This document shows, piece by piece, positions 15,519 to 23,834 of a DNA stretch of 64,000 nucleotides (positions are counted from its first letter, which is position 1; each line of letters opens with the position of its first letter). Source of the DNA: Streptomyces acidiscabies (lineage in GTDB: Bacteria > Actinomycetota > Actinomycetes > Streptomycetales > Streptomycetaceae); NCBI RefSeq assembly GCF_020010905.1, contig NZ_JAGJBY010000001.1, positions 248,001-312,000 of the forward strand, read 5' to 3'. The notes below the pieces were generated by a model. The model was given only the letters and a program-made list of their open reading frames with translations, was not told the origin of the DNA and did no database searches. Made by a program: the position numbers and the translations under genes.

Positions 15519-16451
15519 TCACAACGGCGTAGCCGCATGCAGGATGACGAACATCGTCACCGCCGAGTTCGCGGACGACATCGCCGACACGGCCGTCCCC
15601 GCAGCCGCCCCCCACGCCGCGAGCCCCACCCCCGTGAACACGGACGGCCAGTGCCGAACGGACGGCGCGGGACCCAGAAGTGCCGCCACCCGGCGAGGAA
15701 TTGGCCCCGGCGCGGCGAACCCGGCGAGCGCGGGGACCGGTGCGCCACGGGACAGCAGCGCCGCTTTGCCGATCGCCCGCGCGACCGTACGGCGGCTGCC
15801 GATCACCGCCGCCGCGTCCTCGTCCGCCCAGCGTTCCGCCGTATAGGAGACGGCAGTTGAGAGCGGACGCAGGAACGGGTTGGCGCGGGCGGCGAGTTGG
15901 ACGGTGAGCAGGTACCGGTGATGCCGCGCGGTGAGGTGCGCGCGTTCGTGGGCGAAGAGGGCCCGGCGCTCACCGGGATCGAGGCTCCCGAGCAGCGCCG
16001 TGGTGACGACGATGCGGTCCCGGCGGGCGCCGGGCAGGGCGTACGCGTACGGCGTGTCATCCCGTAGTACCGCTACCTCTGTGGAGGGAAGCCCGGCGAG
16101 CGCCCGGTGGGCGCGGCGGCGGAGGCGGAAGTGGCGCCAGGCCGTACGGATGCACACCCCGGCGACGGCGAAGAGGGCGGGGATGGCGCCCTTGCCCGCG
16201 ACCTCGTCGTACGGGACGGCCGCGCGGACCTCGGGGTCGGACCACCCGTCGGGCAGGGGGTTACCTGGGAGTTGCGCCGTTCCGACGACCATCAGAAGAG
16301 CCAGGCAGACCGTGCTGCACAGGGCCATGACGGCGGCCATCGTGGTGAGCAGGCGGGTCGCGGCGCGCGGGTGGAGGTGCTGTTCGGCGAGGCGCGCTAT
16401 CGGCCAGGCCGTCAGAGGCAGGACCAGGGGGAGGAAGATGAAGAACCCCAT
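15519..16451 (-). CDS. M56-family membrane metallopeptidase (BlaR1-like protease)
   Basis: A protein of 310 residues with N-terminal transmembrane segments (FIFLPLVLPLTAWPIARL and a second helix at about 35-60), a third near 90-105 and one at the C-terminus. The zinc-binding motif HERAH lies in ALFAHERAHLTARHH, and a downstream ERWADEDAAA supplies the likely third ligand (Glu). M56 proteases such as BlaR1/MecR1 cleave a BlaI/MecI repressor after a signal. The BlaI-type gene is immediately upstream (6-base gap). The penicillin-sensing domain of BlaR1 is absent, so the signal is unknown. Confidence 0.88.
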   Translation of the reverse strand: MGFFIFLPLVLPLTAWPIARLAEQHLHPRAATRLLTTMAAVMALCSTVCLALLMVVGTAQLPGNPLPDGWSDPEVRAAVPYDEVAGKGAIPALFAVAGVCIRTAWRHFRLRRRAHRALAGLPSTEVAVLRDDTPYAYALPGARRDRIVVTTALLGSLDPGERRALFAHERAHLTARHHRYLLTVQLAARANPFLRPLSTAVSYTAERWADEDAAAVIGSRRTVARAIGKAALLSRGAPVPALAGFAAPGPIPRRVAALLGPAPSVRHWPSVFTGVGLAAWGAAAGTAVSAMSSANSAVTMFVILHAATPL

Positions 16452-16457
16452 ACGGCG

Positions 16458-16847
16458 TCAGCCTTCCCCTTCGCTCCCGGTCTCGCCCAGCAGCTCCCTC
16501 AACAGCCGCTCGTCGTCCGCGCCGAGGCCGGTGACGAAGCTGGCGAGCACCGCCTCGCGGTCGCGTTCGCCGTCGAGCACCTTGCGCATCTTCCGTGCGG
16601 CCAGGCCGGCTTGGTCGGACGCGGGGGTCCAGGCGAAGGAGCGGCCGGCGCGTTCGCGGGTGACGGCGCCCTTCTCCAGGAGACGGGTGAGGATCGTGAT
16701 GACGGTGGTGTACGCCAGGTCGCCGCCGAGGCGTTCCTGGACCCAGCCCGCCGTCGCGGGGCCGTCGGCCGCGCGCAGGGCCTCCAGGACGAGGGCCTCC
16801 AGCTCACCCTGCCCCCGCCGCCGGGGACGTTGTTCGTGGTCCGTCAC
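16458..16847 (-). CDS. BlaI/MecI/CopY-family repressor
   Basis: A protein of 129 residues. It has the winged helix of penicillinase-type repressors: [44 protein letters not shown] and the wing [15 protein letters not shown]. The C-terminal dimerisation helices carry the site that M56 partners cut. It forms an operon with the M56 gene. Two dyads lie upstream: GGGTATGTCATACCC at 16892, and the CTTCTAC-type repeat at 16921 shared with terD. Because BlaI-type operators are short TACA/TGTA-like dyads, this protein is a good candidate for the repressor of terD and perhaps of terB and the spo0M-like gene. Confidence 0.9.
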   Translation of the reverse strand: MTDHEQRPRRRGQGELEALVLEALRAADGPATAGWVQERLGGDLAYTTVITILTRLLEKGAVTRERAGRSFAWTPASDQAGLAARKMRKVLDGERDREAVLASFVTGLGADDERLLRELLGETGSEGEG

Positions 16848-16891
16848 GCCCTGTTCTCCTCTACCCCACCGGATGTAGCTCCATGGTATCG

Positions 16892-16906
16892 GGGTATGTC
16901 ATACCC
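16892..16906. promoter_or_regulatory. GGGTATGTCATACCC dyad, candidate BlaI-type operator
   Basis: A 15-bp dyad with 7-bp arms and one central base, 45 bp upstream of the BlaI-type start. It is a candidate autoregulatory operator. Confidence 0.45.
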
Positions 16907-16920
16907 TCCCCCTCCGATTA

Positions 16921-16940
16921 CTTCTACAGTGATGTAGATT
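16921..16940. promoter_or_regulatory. CTTCTAC-N6-GTAGA inverted repeat upstream of terD
   Basis: CTTCTAC-AGTGAT-GTAGATT matches the elements at 7540 and 11409 except for the last two bases. It is 77 bp before the terD start and 73 bp before the divergent BlaI-type gene. Confidence 0.55.
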
Positions 16941-17017
16941 TAATGGCCAGGGTCGATCCCCACGGGTCACCCTCGCGACCTACGGTCGTAGTACCCACCC
17001 CCGAGGAGGAGTTCGCA

Positions 17018-17593
17018 GTGGGAGTAACCCTGTCCAAGGGCGGAAACGTCTCGCTCAGCAAGGAGGCTCCCGGCCTCACCGCTGTCGTCATCGGGCTCGG
17101 CTGGGACGTCCGCACCACCACCGGCACCGACTACGACCTCGACGCCTCCGCGCTGCTGCTGGACGCGAACGGGAAGGTCGCCTCCGACGCGCACTTCATC
17201 TTCTACAACAACCTCACCAGCCCGGACGGCTCCGTCGAGCACACCGGCGACAACCTGACCGGTGAGGGCGACGGCGACGACGAGACCATCAAGATCAACC
17301 TCACCGGCGTACCGGCCTCGATCGACAAGATCGTCTTCCCGGTCTCCATCCACGACGCGGACAACCGGGGCCAGAGCTTCGGCCAGGTCCGCAACGCGTA
17401 CATCCGCGTCGTGAACCAAGCGGGCGGGCAGGAGATCGCGCGCTACGACCTGTCCGAGGACGCGTCCACCGAGACCGCCATGGTCTTCGGCGAGCTGTAC
17501 CGCCACGGCGCGGAGTGGAAGTTCCGCGCGGTGGGCCAGGGGTACGCGTCCGGGCTGCGCGGCATCGCGGCCGACTTCGGCGTCAACGTCTGA
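17018..17593 (+). CDS. terD: TerD-family protein
   Basis: A protein of 191 residues, the standard TerD length. GTG 17018 follows GAGGAGG; upstream ATG readings lack a site. TerD is a beta-sandwich that binds calcium through acidic residues. The sequence shows [53 protein letters not shown] and [18 protein letters not shown], all typical. TerD proteins act in stress response, phage resistance and, in Streptomyces, normal development. The partner terC is not visible nearby; terB is 5 kb away and shares the upstream inverted repeat. Confidence 0.93.
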   Translation: MGVTLSKGGNVSLSKEAPGLTAVVIGLGWDVRTTTGTDYDLDASALLLDANGKVASDAHFIFYNNLTSPDGSVEHTGDNLTGEGDGDDETIKINLTGVPASIDKIVFPVSIHDADNRGQSFGQVRNAYIRVVNQAGGQEIARYDLSEDASTETAMVFGELYRHGAEWKFRAVGQGYASGLRGIAADFGVNV

Positions 17594-17624
17594 TCTGCCG
17601 CTGGATGTACGGGGATCGCCTCTG

Positions 17625-17965
17625 GGGGATCACCTTGAGGGGGCGCCTTCGGGTGAGCTCTCGGGTAGTCCCCGGTTAGCTCTCAGGTATTCCCCGGCCT
17701 GCTCTCGGGTTAGCAGCGCCGGGCTAGCCCTTGGGGTCGTACCCAGCCAGATCTCGGGGTGGCCCCCGGGCTGGCTCCGAGGTCGTACCCAGGTAGGTCC
17801 TGGGGGTGACCTCCTGAGGGTGACTCCTGGGGCCGGCTCCGGAGTCGTACCCGGGTAGGCCCTGGGGGTGCCCCCCTTGAGGCCGGCTCTGAAGTCGTAC
17901 CCGGGTAGGCCCTGGGAGTGATCTCCGGCCGACCCCTGGGCGAACCCCGGAGCGATCCCTAGGGT
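17625..17965. repeat. Degenerate intergenic repeat array with three 36-bp units
   Basis: The 408-base gap 17594-18001 is a degenerate repeat array. Three 36-bp units with the pattern GGCTCYGRRGTCGTACCCRG...TGGGRGTG begin at 17773, 17835 and 17885, 62 and 50 bp apart. Looser relatives (GGGGTCGTACCCAGCC at about 17735, CTCTCGGGTAGTCCCC, CTCTCAGGTATTCCCC) precede them. No gene is supported here on either strand. Confidence 0.7.
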
Positions 17966-18001
17966 GATCCCCCTCCGCCCACTCCACCACCGGGAGACCA
18001 G

Positions 18002-18547
18002 ATGGCCGTCCCGCACCACCTCCGCCCGGAGGACCGAGCGGACTTCGAGGAGACCTTGCGCCTCGCACTCGTCAGGACGGGGCAACGCGCCCTGAAGGAA
18101 CAGGCGCTGGCCGACGCCGACGTCATCTCGGCGGCGGCGGGAGCCGAGTACGCCGCGTACGTCGCCGTACGGCAGGACGCGAGCCGTCGGCCCGCCGCGC
18201 AGAGCACCGCGCTCGCGGCCCTCGCCGTCCTCACGCCGATCATCTCCGCGACGTCGGCCGTGTTCCTCCTCCTCGCCGGCTACATCCTCCAACTCGCCGA
18301 CGCGTCCGCCCCGTTGCCCGCGTCCCTCATCACCGCGGGCTGGTTCCTCGGAGTCATCGCCGTCCTCAGCACCCTCATCGCCGTCGCGGCCGTCTTCCGC
18401 ACGGCAATCCAGACCCGCCGGGGTCCCGCCTCACCCGCCGACATCGAGCAGGCTCGGCTGGAGTGGAAACGAGCGTTGCTGGAACGGGGGTTGGTGCCGT
18501 ACCTGTCGGGCTCGGGGGACAACTCGGGGCGATCCTCCAGGAGTTGA
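18002..18547 (+). CDS. Two-helix membrane protein of unknown function
   Basis: A protein of 181 residues, start supported by GGGAGA. A charged, helical N-terminal region of about 75 residues (LRPEDRADFEETLRLALVRTG, ADADVISAAAGAEYAAYVAV) precedes two transmembrane helices (LTPIISATSAVFLLLAGYIL and TAGWFLGVIAVLSTLIAVAAV) and a cytoplasmic tail with a helix AEQARLEWKRALLERG-like segment. I do not recognise the family; similar proteins appear only as streptomycete membrane hypotheticals. The adjacent repeat array forms its upstream region. Confidence 0.7.
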   Translation: MAVPHHLRPEDRADFEETLRLALVRTGQRALKEQALADADVISAAAGAEYAAYVAVRQDASRRPAAQSTALAALAVLTPIISATSAVFLLLAGYILQLADASAPLPASLITAGWFLGVIAVLSTLIAVAAVFRTAIQTRRGPASPADIEQARLEWKRALLERGLVPYLSGSGDNSGRSSRS

Positions 18548-18633
18548 TTCGTCGCACGGTACCCGGACGTGATGGAGCAAGGGCAACCGTGCAGGAGGAC
18601 GACCCGAGTCGAACCCGCACATGATTCGGAGAA

Positions 18634-18957
18634 TCAAGCGAACGAAGACACGAAGCCCGACGGTTCCCCAAAGGGTGAGATGCCGCCGGTGGCATCGGCG
18701 AGCCTGGCCCCCATCTCGACGTCGTCGTCATGCACCCTGACGTCCTGGATACCGAGTCCACGCATCAGATCGTGGGTGTGAATCACGTAGGCCCGTCCTT
18801 CCTTGCGGATACGGCACGGGAACTCACCACGCTTCACCCGCTTGTAAGCGGTCTTGACACTGAGGTTCAGCGCCCGCGCCGCGGTCTTCATGCTCACTGT
18901 CGGAGGAAGACCGAAGACTTCGGAGAACGGTACGGACTCATCACGGTGTCGAGTCAT
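18634..18957 (-). CDS. Small helix-turn-helix (excisionase-like) DNA-binding protein, last gene of TIR operon
   Basis: A protein of 107 residues. ATG 18957 follows GGGGAGG, and the gene overlaps the preceding one by 17 bp. The core is a MerR/excisionase-type helix-turn-helix: VFGLPPTVSMKTAARALNLS, VKTAYKRVKRGEFPCRIRKE and GRAYVIHTHDLMRGLGI. The tail is acidic. Such proteins act in phage excision or in local transcription control. Being last in a five-gene coupled operon with TIR and STAND proteins, it may be an autoregulator of that system. Confidence 0.75.
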   Translation of the reverse strand: MTRHRDESVPFSEVFGLPPTVSMKTAARALNLSVKTAYKRVKRGEFPCRIRKEGRAYVIHTHDLMRGLGIQDVRVHDDDVEMGARLADATGGISPFGEPSGFVSSFA

Positions 18958-19702
18958 GCGCGGCCTCCCCTGTCTCGAACAACTCCTGTTGCCGTATGTC
19001 CTTGTTCCCGCAGCAGACATCGGCCCTCCTCAGCCCCGCCCTGCGCAGCCTGCGCGTCTCCCGGACATGCGGCATCAGACCGAGGCGCTGTGCCATGGCG
19101 CCGAGCCGCTCTCCGTTCGCCTGCTGTACGAGGCCCATGGTCATCCCGTGGACCGGCACGACCTCGCTCTCCGCGAACTCGATGTCCTTTTCGGGCAGGT
19201 CAAGGGGACCTGACTCGGTACCGACCTCTTCTGCCGGCAGCTCGGCCAATGGCCGTTTGCCGGTGCGCCGTCCACCGGCGTAGGCAGCATCCAGCACGTG
19301 GTCCTCCACGTTCCCCGGTGTCACGGCGACAGCCGTTCGCATGCCCTCAACCGCACCGGTCAGAACCTCCGACAGAACATCGCCGACGTCCGCTCCGGTA
19401 CGACGAGCCACGCTACGGGCCATCCCCTTCAACCGGGGTGCGAGCAACCACAGAACGATGAGCGTCCACCGCTGCTCCCTGTCCTGGCACAACTGGCCCA
19501 GGATGTCCTGCCACAGTCCCCCGCGCTCGGCGTCAGCGTCCGGCCTCCGTACGGCTACGCGCAGTGCGTCCAACGGGAGGCAGAGATCGACGGGCGCTTC
19601 GACGCACTCGCCCTCATGTCGGCACAACCGCTCGTGAGAGCAGCAGCTCTCGATCCAGACCTCCAGGTTCGCGAAGAAATCGGTGTAGGGCAGTACCGTC
19701 AT
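18941..19702 (-). CDS. Unknown protein of TIR-STAND operon (possible sigma-like helical core)
   Basis: A protein of 253 residues. ATG 19702 overlaps the stop of the upstream gene as ATGA and has GGGGGAG upstream. The N-terminus has a Cys/His-rich patch (CCSHERLCRHEGEC) that could bind metal. The middle helices (QRWTLIVLWLLAPRLKGMARSV, then TGADVGDVLSEVLTGAVEGMR) recall region 2 of sigma-70 factors and conserved streptomycete hypotheticals. The C-terminal half has a helix-rich segment RLGLMPHVRETRRLRRAGLR ending near a CC pair. I cannot name a family. The operon position suggests a regulatory or effector role. Confidence 0.65.
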   Translation of the reverse strand: MTVLPYTDFFANLEVWIESCCSHERLCRHEGECVEAPVDLCLPLDALRVAVRRPDADAERGGLWQDILGQLCQDREQRWTLIVLWLLAPRLKGMARSVARRTGADVGDVLSEVLTGAVEGMRTAVAVTPGNVEDHVLDAAYAGGRRTGKRPLAELPAEEVGTESGPLDLPEKDIEFAESEVVPVHGMTMGLVQQANGERLGAMAQRLGLMPHVRETRRLRRAGLRRADVCCGNKDIRQQELFETGEAAHDSTP

Positions 19703-20991
19703 CGGGACTCCCCCTCTCCGAAGTCTCCGTCGCGGTCCTCGCGCAGGAGAACTCCGTTCTGCGGCGGAGTAGTTCCGTCCTCGGTCGGCATCGGCCCTCT
19801 GGACAGTGCGTGCCACCAGTCCGTTGCCGCCTCAGGCATGTCCCCCGGCTGTCCGGCGTTCACGTGATCGGCATGATGACCTCGGTTTTGGTCCTGCCCC
19901 TCTTCTGTCGGCGTGCTCTGACTGCCGCCGTCGGGAAATTCCTCGCGCTCGGGAAAGAGGTCCTGCCTCAGCGCTTCTGCGGCTCCTGCTCGACCGCTCG
20001 TCTCCACCATACGAACGAGGCGGTGCACGAAGGCTCGGCGTTCGTCAGTACCCCGGGCATAGCCGAGGTCGTCGAGCAGAGCGGAAACCCACTCGCCGAC
20101 CTCGCGCCGTCGGACGGCATCGTCCTGGAACGCGGTCTCGTCGATCGGTCCCGGATGGTCACGGCCTTCCCGTTCCCGGGCCCAAGAAGGTGAAGTACGC
20201 GGCTCGGACAGGTGACGGAGAGGCTCTGGTATCTCCCGGTCGTTGGCGACTGCGGACAGGCAACTCAGTGGCCCGACCATCTCCACAGCGCGCTCGATCT
20301 CCTCCTCGTGACGAAGCAGCCACCAGACCGCGGCGCTCCCCGGAGAACTCAGCACGTCGTCCTTGAGATAGGCACGCCGATTCCGTTCGTGGTCCCGATG
20401 GCGCTCCCAGGAACTGACGGTCCTTCTCAGGTCGTCGAGTTCCTCCAAGTGGCGGCGGTCCGCGTGCCGCAGGGTGAACTGCACATCGACGGCATGGACC
20501 ATGAGCGTTCCCGACTCCGCGCGGAAGGGCATCCCCACTGTGCCCTCCACCCAATGACGCAGGAATTCGGCGCGGTTCGGATGCTCGCCGGCCGTACAGT
20601 TCTCGACCCTGCGCAGTACGGCACTCACCGCCTGACCGCTCACACTCCCCGGTACCGCTCCCAGCGAATCCGGAAGAGCGTGCCACCGGATCGTCGCGGA
20701 GAACAGGAAGGGACAGTCCTCGACGGCACTCCGGACCGGGATATCTGAAACAAAGGTCTCCTGATAGGGCAGCTCGGTCGGGGGTTCAGGAGTGTCCTGG
20801 AGGGGTTCGTCCTCGCCCCGTGCATGCCTCCCACCTGTGTTCGGCACGAGGAGGACGACAAGGAACGCTCCGGCGACGACTGCGACGAGAGGGAACCACA
20901 TCCAGTTCCTCCAACCGACCGCCTCCGCGCCTGCCACGGCACAGCCGACGATGCCCAGGAGGACCAGACGCAACCTGCGGCGAGTATTCAT
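19699..20991 (-). CDS. Membrane-anchored protein of TIR-STAND operon
   Basis: A protein of 430 residues. It starts with two transmembrane helices (LVLLGIVGCAVAGAEAVGW and WFPLVAVVAGAFLVVLLVP). A soluble domain follows that includes a segment SATIRWHALPDSLGAVPGSV, the helix MVHAVDVQFTLRHADRRHLE and a coiled, charged stretch (VSSWERHRDHERNRRAYLKDD). This layout recalls cytoplasmic membrane-tethered scaffold proteins. It overlaps both neighbours by 4 bp. A role as membrane-associated partner or effector of the TIR-STAND system is inferred. I know no family name. Confidence 0.7.
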   Translation of the reverse strand: MNTRRRLRLVLLGIVGCAVAGAEAVGWRNWMWFPLVAVVAGAFLVVLLVPNTGGRHARGEDEPLQDTPEPPTELPYQETFVSDIPVRSAVEDCPFLFSATIRWHALPDSLGAVPGSVSGQAVSAVLRRVENCTAGEHPNRAEFLRHWVEGTVGMPFRAESGTLMVHAVDVQFTLRHADRRHLEELDDLRRTVSSWERHRDHERNRRAYLKDDVLSSPGSAAVWWLLRHEEEIERAVEMVGPLSCLSAVANDREIPEPLRHLSEPRTSPSWAREREGRDHPGPIDETAFQDDAVRRREVGEWVSALLDDLGYARGTDERRAFVHRLVRMVETSGRAGAAEALRQDLFPEREEFPDGGSQSTPTEEGQDQNRGHHADHVNAGQPGDMPEAATDWWHALSRGPMPTEDGTTPPQNGVLLREDRDGDFGEGESR

Positions 20992-22931
20992 GAGCCTTCT
21001 CCTGTCGTCCGCCCACCGACCCCCACTGGTCCCCCGTCGAGCCCGAGCGCCCGGTCGATCTCCCAGCAGAATCGTTCGGTGAGCCGTTCACGGGCTTCGT
21101 TCGTCATCTCCGCGGAGGGCAGAACACCCCACTCGCAGACTGCCGCGTAGAGACGGTTGAGCTGGACGTCGTCACCCACGGTTGCCAGCAGTACCGCGTA
21201 CATGAACCGGCCGTCGGCGATGCCACGCGCCGACAGGTCCAGCCATCGTCGGAGGACCGGAGTCCAGTCCGCCGTCGTGTTCGTGGCCGACATGGCCCGC
21301 CAGGCCAGGGTGAACTCCTTCCAGGGGGGTGCGACGCGCATTTCCTCGGGGTCGAGCAGTTCGAGGAGGAACCTCCCGGTCTCCTGCGAGGGACGACCGG
21401 CGAGAAAGTCCGCGAGCCGACGGAACACACGCCCGTTTCCCCGGGCGAGATCCAGGAGGGCTTCCCGGGCCGATCGGGCCTCGTTCCCATCCTGACGAAA
21501 GGCGAGGTGACGAAGCCTGACCGCGGCCTGCTCAGGGTGAGTCACCCCGATGACCTGTCGACAGACATCTGTCAGTACGCGGGCCAGTCCCGGAGAGATC
21601 TGGTTGGTGACCCAGGCGTAGACCCTCGCGCGGAACCGTGCTCCGTACCGCTCGTGGCTGAGACCGAGCTCCAGCAATGCGGCGGCTTCTGCGTGAAACC
21701 GCTTACCGGGTCGCCGCGTCCATTCCTCGACCAGGTCGCACAGGTCCTCCGGACGCCCCACGGACAGCGCCTGCTCAGCGAACCTGGAGATCAGATGCAT
21801 ACGGTCTTCCGCCCCGAGCCCGGGTAACTCGACGCACCGTTTCATCCAGTCCCGGAAAGCGGAGCGCAGACCCGGAAAGTTCTCCCAGAAGTGGCGCCTC
21901 ACCGAGTTGTCGTAGGCAAGCCGCCTGAAGGCGATTCTCCCGGTTCCGTCCCGTTCGATGGAGAGTTCTTCCAACTGCTCACCCAGATCGGACTGCGCGA
22001 GCCTCAGAGTGTCCTCAGGTTCGTACCGAAGAACCTCCAGAAGCAGATCTGCGCCCCTCTCCGCCACTTCGGCCACGGCTCCGCTCGTCATCGCCGCGCT
22101 GAAGAGCAACGCTCGTTTCTCCGCGCTTCGATGTACACGCACCTGTCCCGCTGCCTGCTCCGCGCAGTCGGTCAGGGCCGCCACCGCTTCGTCTCTCCAC
22201 GAGATGAAGGAGGTGCCGTAGCGACGGCTGTCACGTGCCTGTACGACGAGTTCGGCCAGCCGCGCGAGGTCATGCATCGGAGCGGTGGCGAACATCTGCC
22301 GCAGCTCTTCGGTGTCCAAGTGCTCGGGAGAGAACCCGACGCCGTGTACGCGGAGGTGACTGCCGAGGACCGCCCTGCCTCGGGGACGTTCCAGTGACAC
22401 GACGAGCGGCGACAGGTCGGTGTGGAGCATCCAGCCCAATCCCGCCGGCAGGACTACCGCCATTCGAGCCTGTTTCTCCTCGACGACGGACCTGTACCGC
22501 ATGAGAGTGCTCTGCGCCGCCGGATAGTCGGCGTCGGTGACACCCGACAGGTCCATGAGGTACCGGTCCGCGGAACCCGTGAAGTCGTCCCCTGCCATGA
22601 CGGAGAGTTCCTCGATACGGTCCTTCGGCCCCGGAGCCTGTTCCAGGAGCATGGTGGCCGCCGTCCGTCTGCCGAGACCGGGCGGGCCGTCCAGAAGAAC
22701 CACGGTGCCCGGATTCTCCAGACGCTCGGCGGCCCTGCCGTAACGACTAGGAGGAATGAAGCACCTGACGAGCCGTCGGCGATGCTCGCGAACGATCGTC
22801 GAACGCTTCGCGCCGGCGCGAACCAGCTCTTCGGTCGCGGTCAGTATCCAGGTGTAGTTGTACTGATCTCCGCTTCCGGTGTGTACGCCTGCCTGTGGGT
22901 CGCTGACAGTCGTACCTCCAGGACCGGTCAC
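20988..22931 (-). CDS. STAND-like P-loop protein with N-terminal signalling motif (TIR operon)
   Basis: A protein of 647 residues that starts with GTG overlapping the TIR stop (GTGA). Residues 7-24 (TTVSDPQAGVHTGSGDQY) match the TIR C-terminus at 11 of 18 positions. A P-loop-like strand follows, VVLLDGPPGLGRRTAATMLL. Its Walker lysine is replaced by Arg88 and the usual Ser/Thr lies one place later, so ATP binding may be altered. The rest is helical, with repeated pairs that could form a HEAT/TPR-like sensor (EDLCDLVEEWTRRPGK, EARSAREALLDLARGNGRVF). Codon 369 (21825-21827) is TTA. Architecture and context point to an NLR-like sensor that recruits the TIR effector. Confidence 0.75.
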   Translation of the reverse strand: MTGPGGTTVSDPQAGVHTGSGDQYNYTWILTATEELVRAGAKRSTIVREHRRRLVRCFIPPSRYGRAAERLENPGTVVLLDGPPGLGRRTAATMLLEQAPGPKDRIEELSVMAGDDFTGSADRYLMDLSGVTDADYPAAQSTLMRYRSVVEEKQARMAVVLPAGLGWMLHTDLSPLVVSLERPRGRAVLGSHLRVHGVGFSPEHLDTEELRQMFATAPMHDLARLAELVVQARDSRRYGTSFISWRDEAVAALTDCAEQAAGQVRVHRSAEKRALLFSAAMTSGAVAEVAERGADLLLEVLRYEPEDTLRLAQSDLGEQLEELSIERDGTGRIAFRRLAYDNSVRRHFWENFPGLRSAFRDWMKRCVELPGLGAEDRMHLISRFAEQALSVGRPEDLCDLVEEWTRRPGKRFHAEAAALLELGLSHERYGARFRARVYAWVTNQISPGLARVLTDVCRQVIGVTHPEQAAVRLRHLAFRQDGNEARSAREALLDLARGNGRVFRRLADFLAGRPSQETGRFLLELLDPEEMRVAPPWKEFTLAWRAMSATNTTADWTPVLRRWLDLSARGIADGRFMYAVLLATVGDDVQLNRLYAAVCEWGVLPSAEMTNEARERLTERFCWEIDRALGLDGGPVGVGGRTTGEGS

Positions 22932-23623
22932 CGTCCACCGTCACCGGAGCCGTGGTACAGATTCCCTTTCCCGGTGTGGACAGGACCCTGCGGTTCACTC
23001 ACGAAGGTGCCCGAGAAATCACCGTTGACGTTACCGATGCCGCCTCGCTGGCGATGCCCTTTGGTCTTCACCTGCGCTCTGATCGCCGGTTCGGCCGCCT
23101 CAGCGGGTTCCTCCGTGTCTGCGGGCTTCGAGCCTCCGCGCTGGTCGGCTGCCGCCGCCAGTTCAGGCACCAGGCTGACGAGGTCGGACACCAACCGTGC
23201 CAGATCCGCTTCGGCGTTGCGGTGGCTGAACCTGCGGTACTGGCAGTCGGCCAGATCCTCCAGTACGGCGGGCAGGTCATCGTGCCGGAGTCGTACCGCA
23301 TTGCCTACTAACAGAGGAATGACATGCGCTCCGGTCTCCAGTGCTTCGAAGATCTCCCTGCGGGTCCAGTCCTCGGGGTCCTCAAGAGCCGGCCGGCCGT
23401 CCCTGGTCCGAGCCTCGGCCCAGCGGGGGCCGATCAGCGCCAGCAGCACCCGGCAATGTCGCGCAGCGGTGAGAAGCTCCTGCGGGAACCTGCCGCCCGG
23501 AGGAATCGACTTGCTGGCCCGGAAGACGTTTTCGTCTCCGAACACCCTGGACAGCTCCCTCTCGACGAGCGTGGCAGTTGCCTCCTCGTCGTTGGTCCGA
23601 TAGTTCACGAATATCATGGACAC
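22928..23623 (-). CDS. TIR-domain effector with C-terminal signalling motif
   Basis: A protein of 231 residues (GTG start; ATG two codons later also fits). Residues 1-130 are a TIR domain: MIFVNYRTNDEEATATLVEREL, the BB-loop region NVFRASKSIPPGGRFPQ, the strand CRVLLALIGPRW and the helix W86TRRE90, whose Glu90 is the likely NADase catalytic residue. Then come a helical region and an acidic linker. The C-terminus (206-223, TFVSEPQGPVHTGKGNLY) matches the N-terminus of the next protein. Codon 105 (23309-23311) is TTA. Bacterial TIR proteins typically cleave NAD+ or make signalling nucleotides on activation, often in phage defence. It is the first gene of a five-gene overlapping operon. Confidence 0.85.
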   Translation of the reverse strand: MSMIFVNYRTNDEEATATLVERELSRVFGDENVFRASKSIPPGGRFPQELLTAARHCRVLLALIGPRWAEARTRDGRPALEDPEDWTRREIFEALETGAHVIPLLVGNAVRLRHDDLPAVLEDLADCQYRRFSHRNAEADLARLVSDLVSLVPELAAAADQRGGSKPADTEEPAEAAEPAIRAQVKTKGHRQRGGIGNVNGDFSGTFVSEPQGPVHTGKGNLYHGSGDGGR

Positions 23624-23834
23624 GACAAACTCTCTTCTGTGCGAGCGGCATCTCTGCCACTGAGGGAAGGCTGGCTTTTGGCACTGCCCACCCGGACGTC
23701 CTCAACAGGAGTCCGGGCGGCACAGGTGACTTCGCCTTGCTCTGAACCAGTCGGCCACCGGTGAAGATCTCGGCAGTCGGCGAGCGTGACCGCAGGCCGG
23801 GGAACCGTCTGGGACCGAAGCGCGGCAAGCAGGG

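Noticed and set aside
17625..17965. CRISPR-like array at the 36-bp units
   Set aside because: Units are degenerate, spacers differ in length (26 and 14 bases) and are themselves repetitive, and no cas gene is near.
18634..18957. Integrative element or prophage because of the excisionase-like HTH
   Set aside because: No integrase, attachment site or tRNA is visible nearby; the gene is coupled to the TIR operon.
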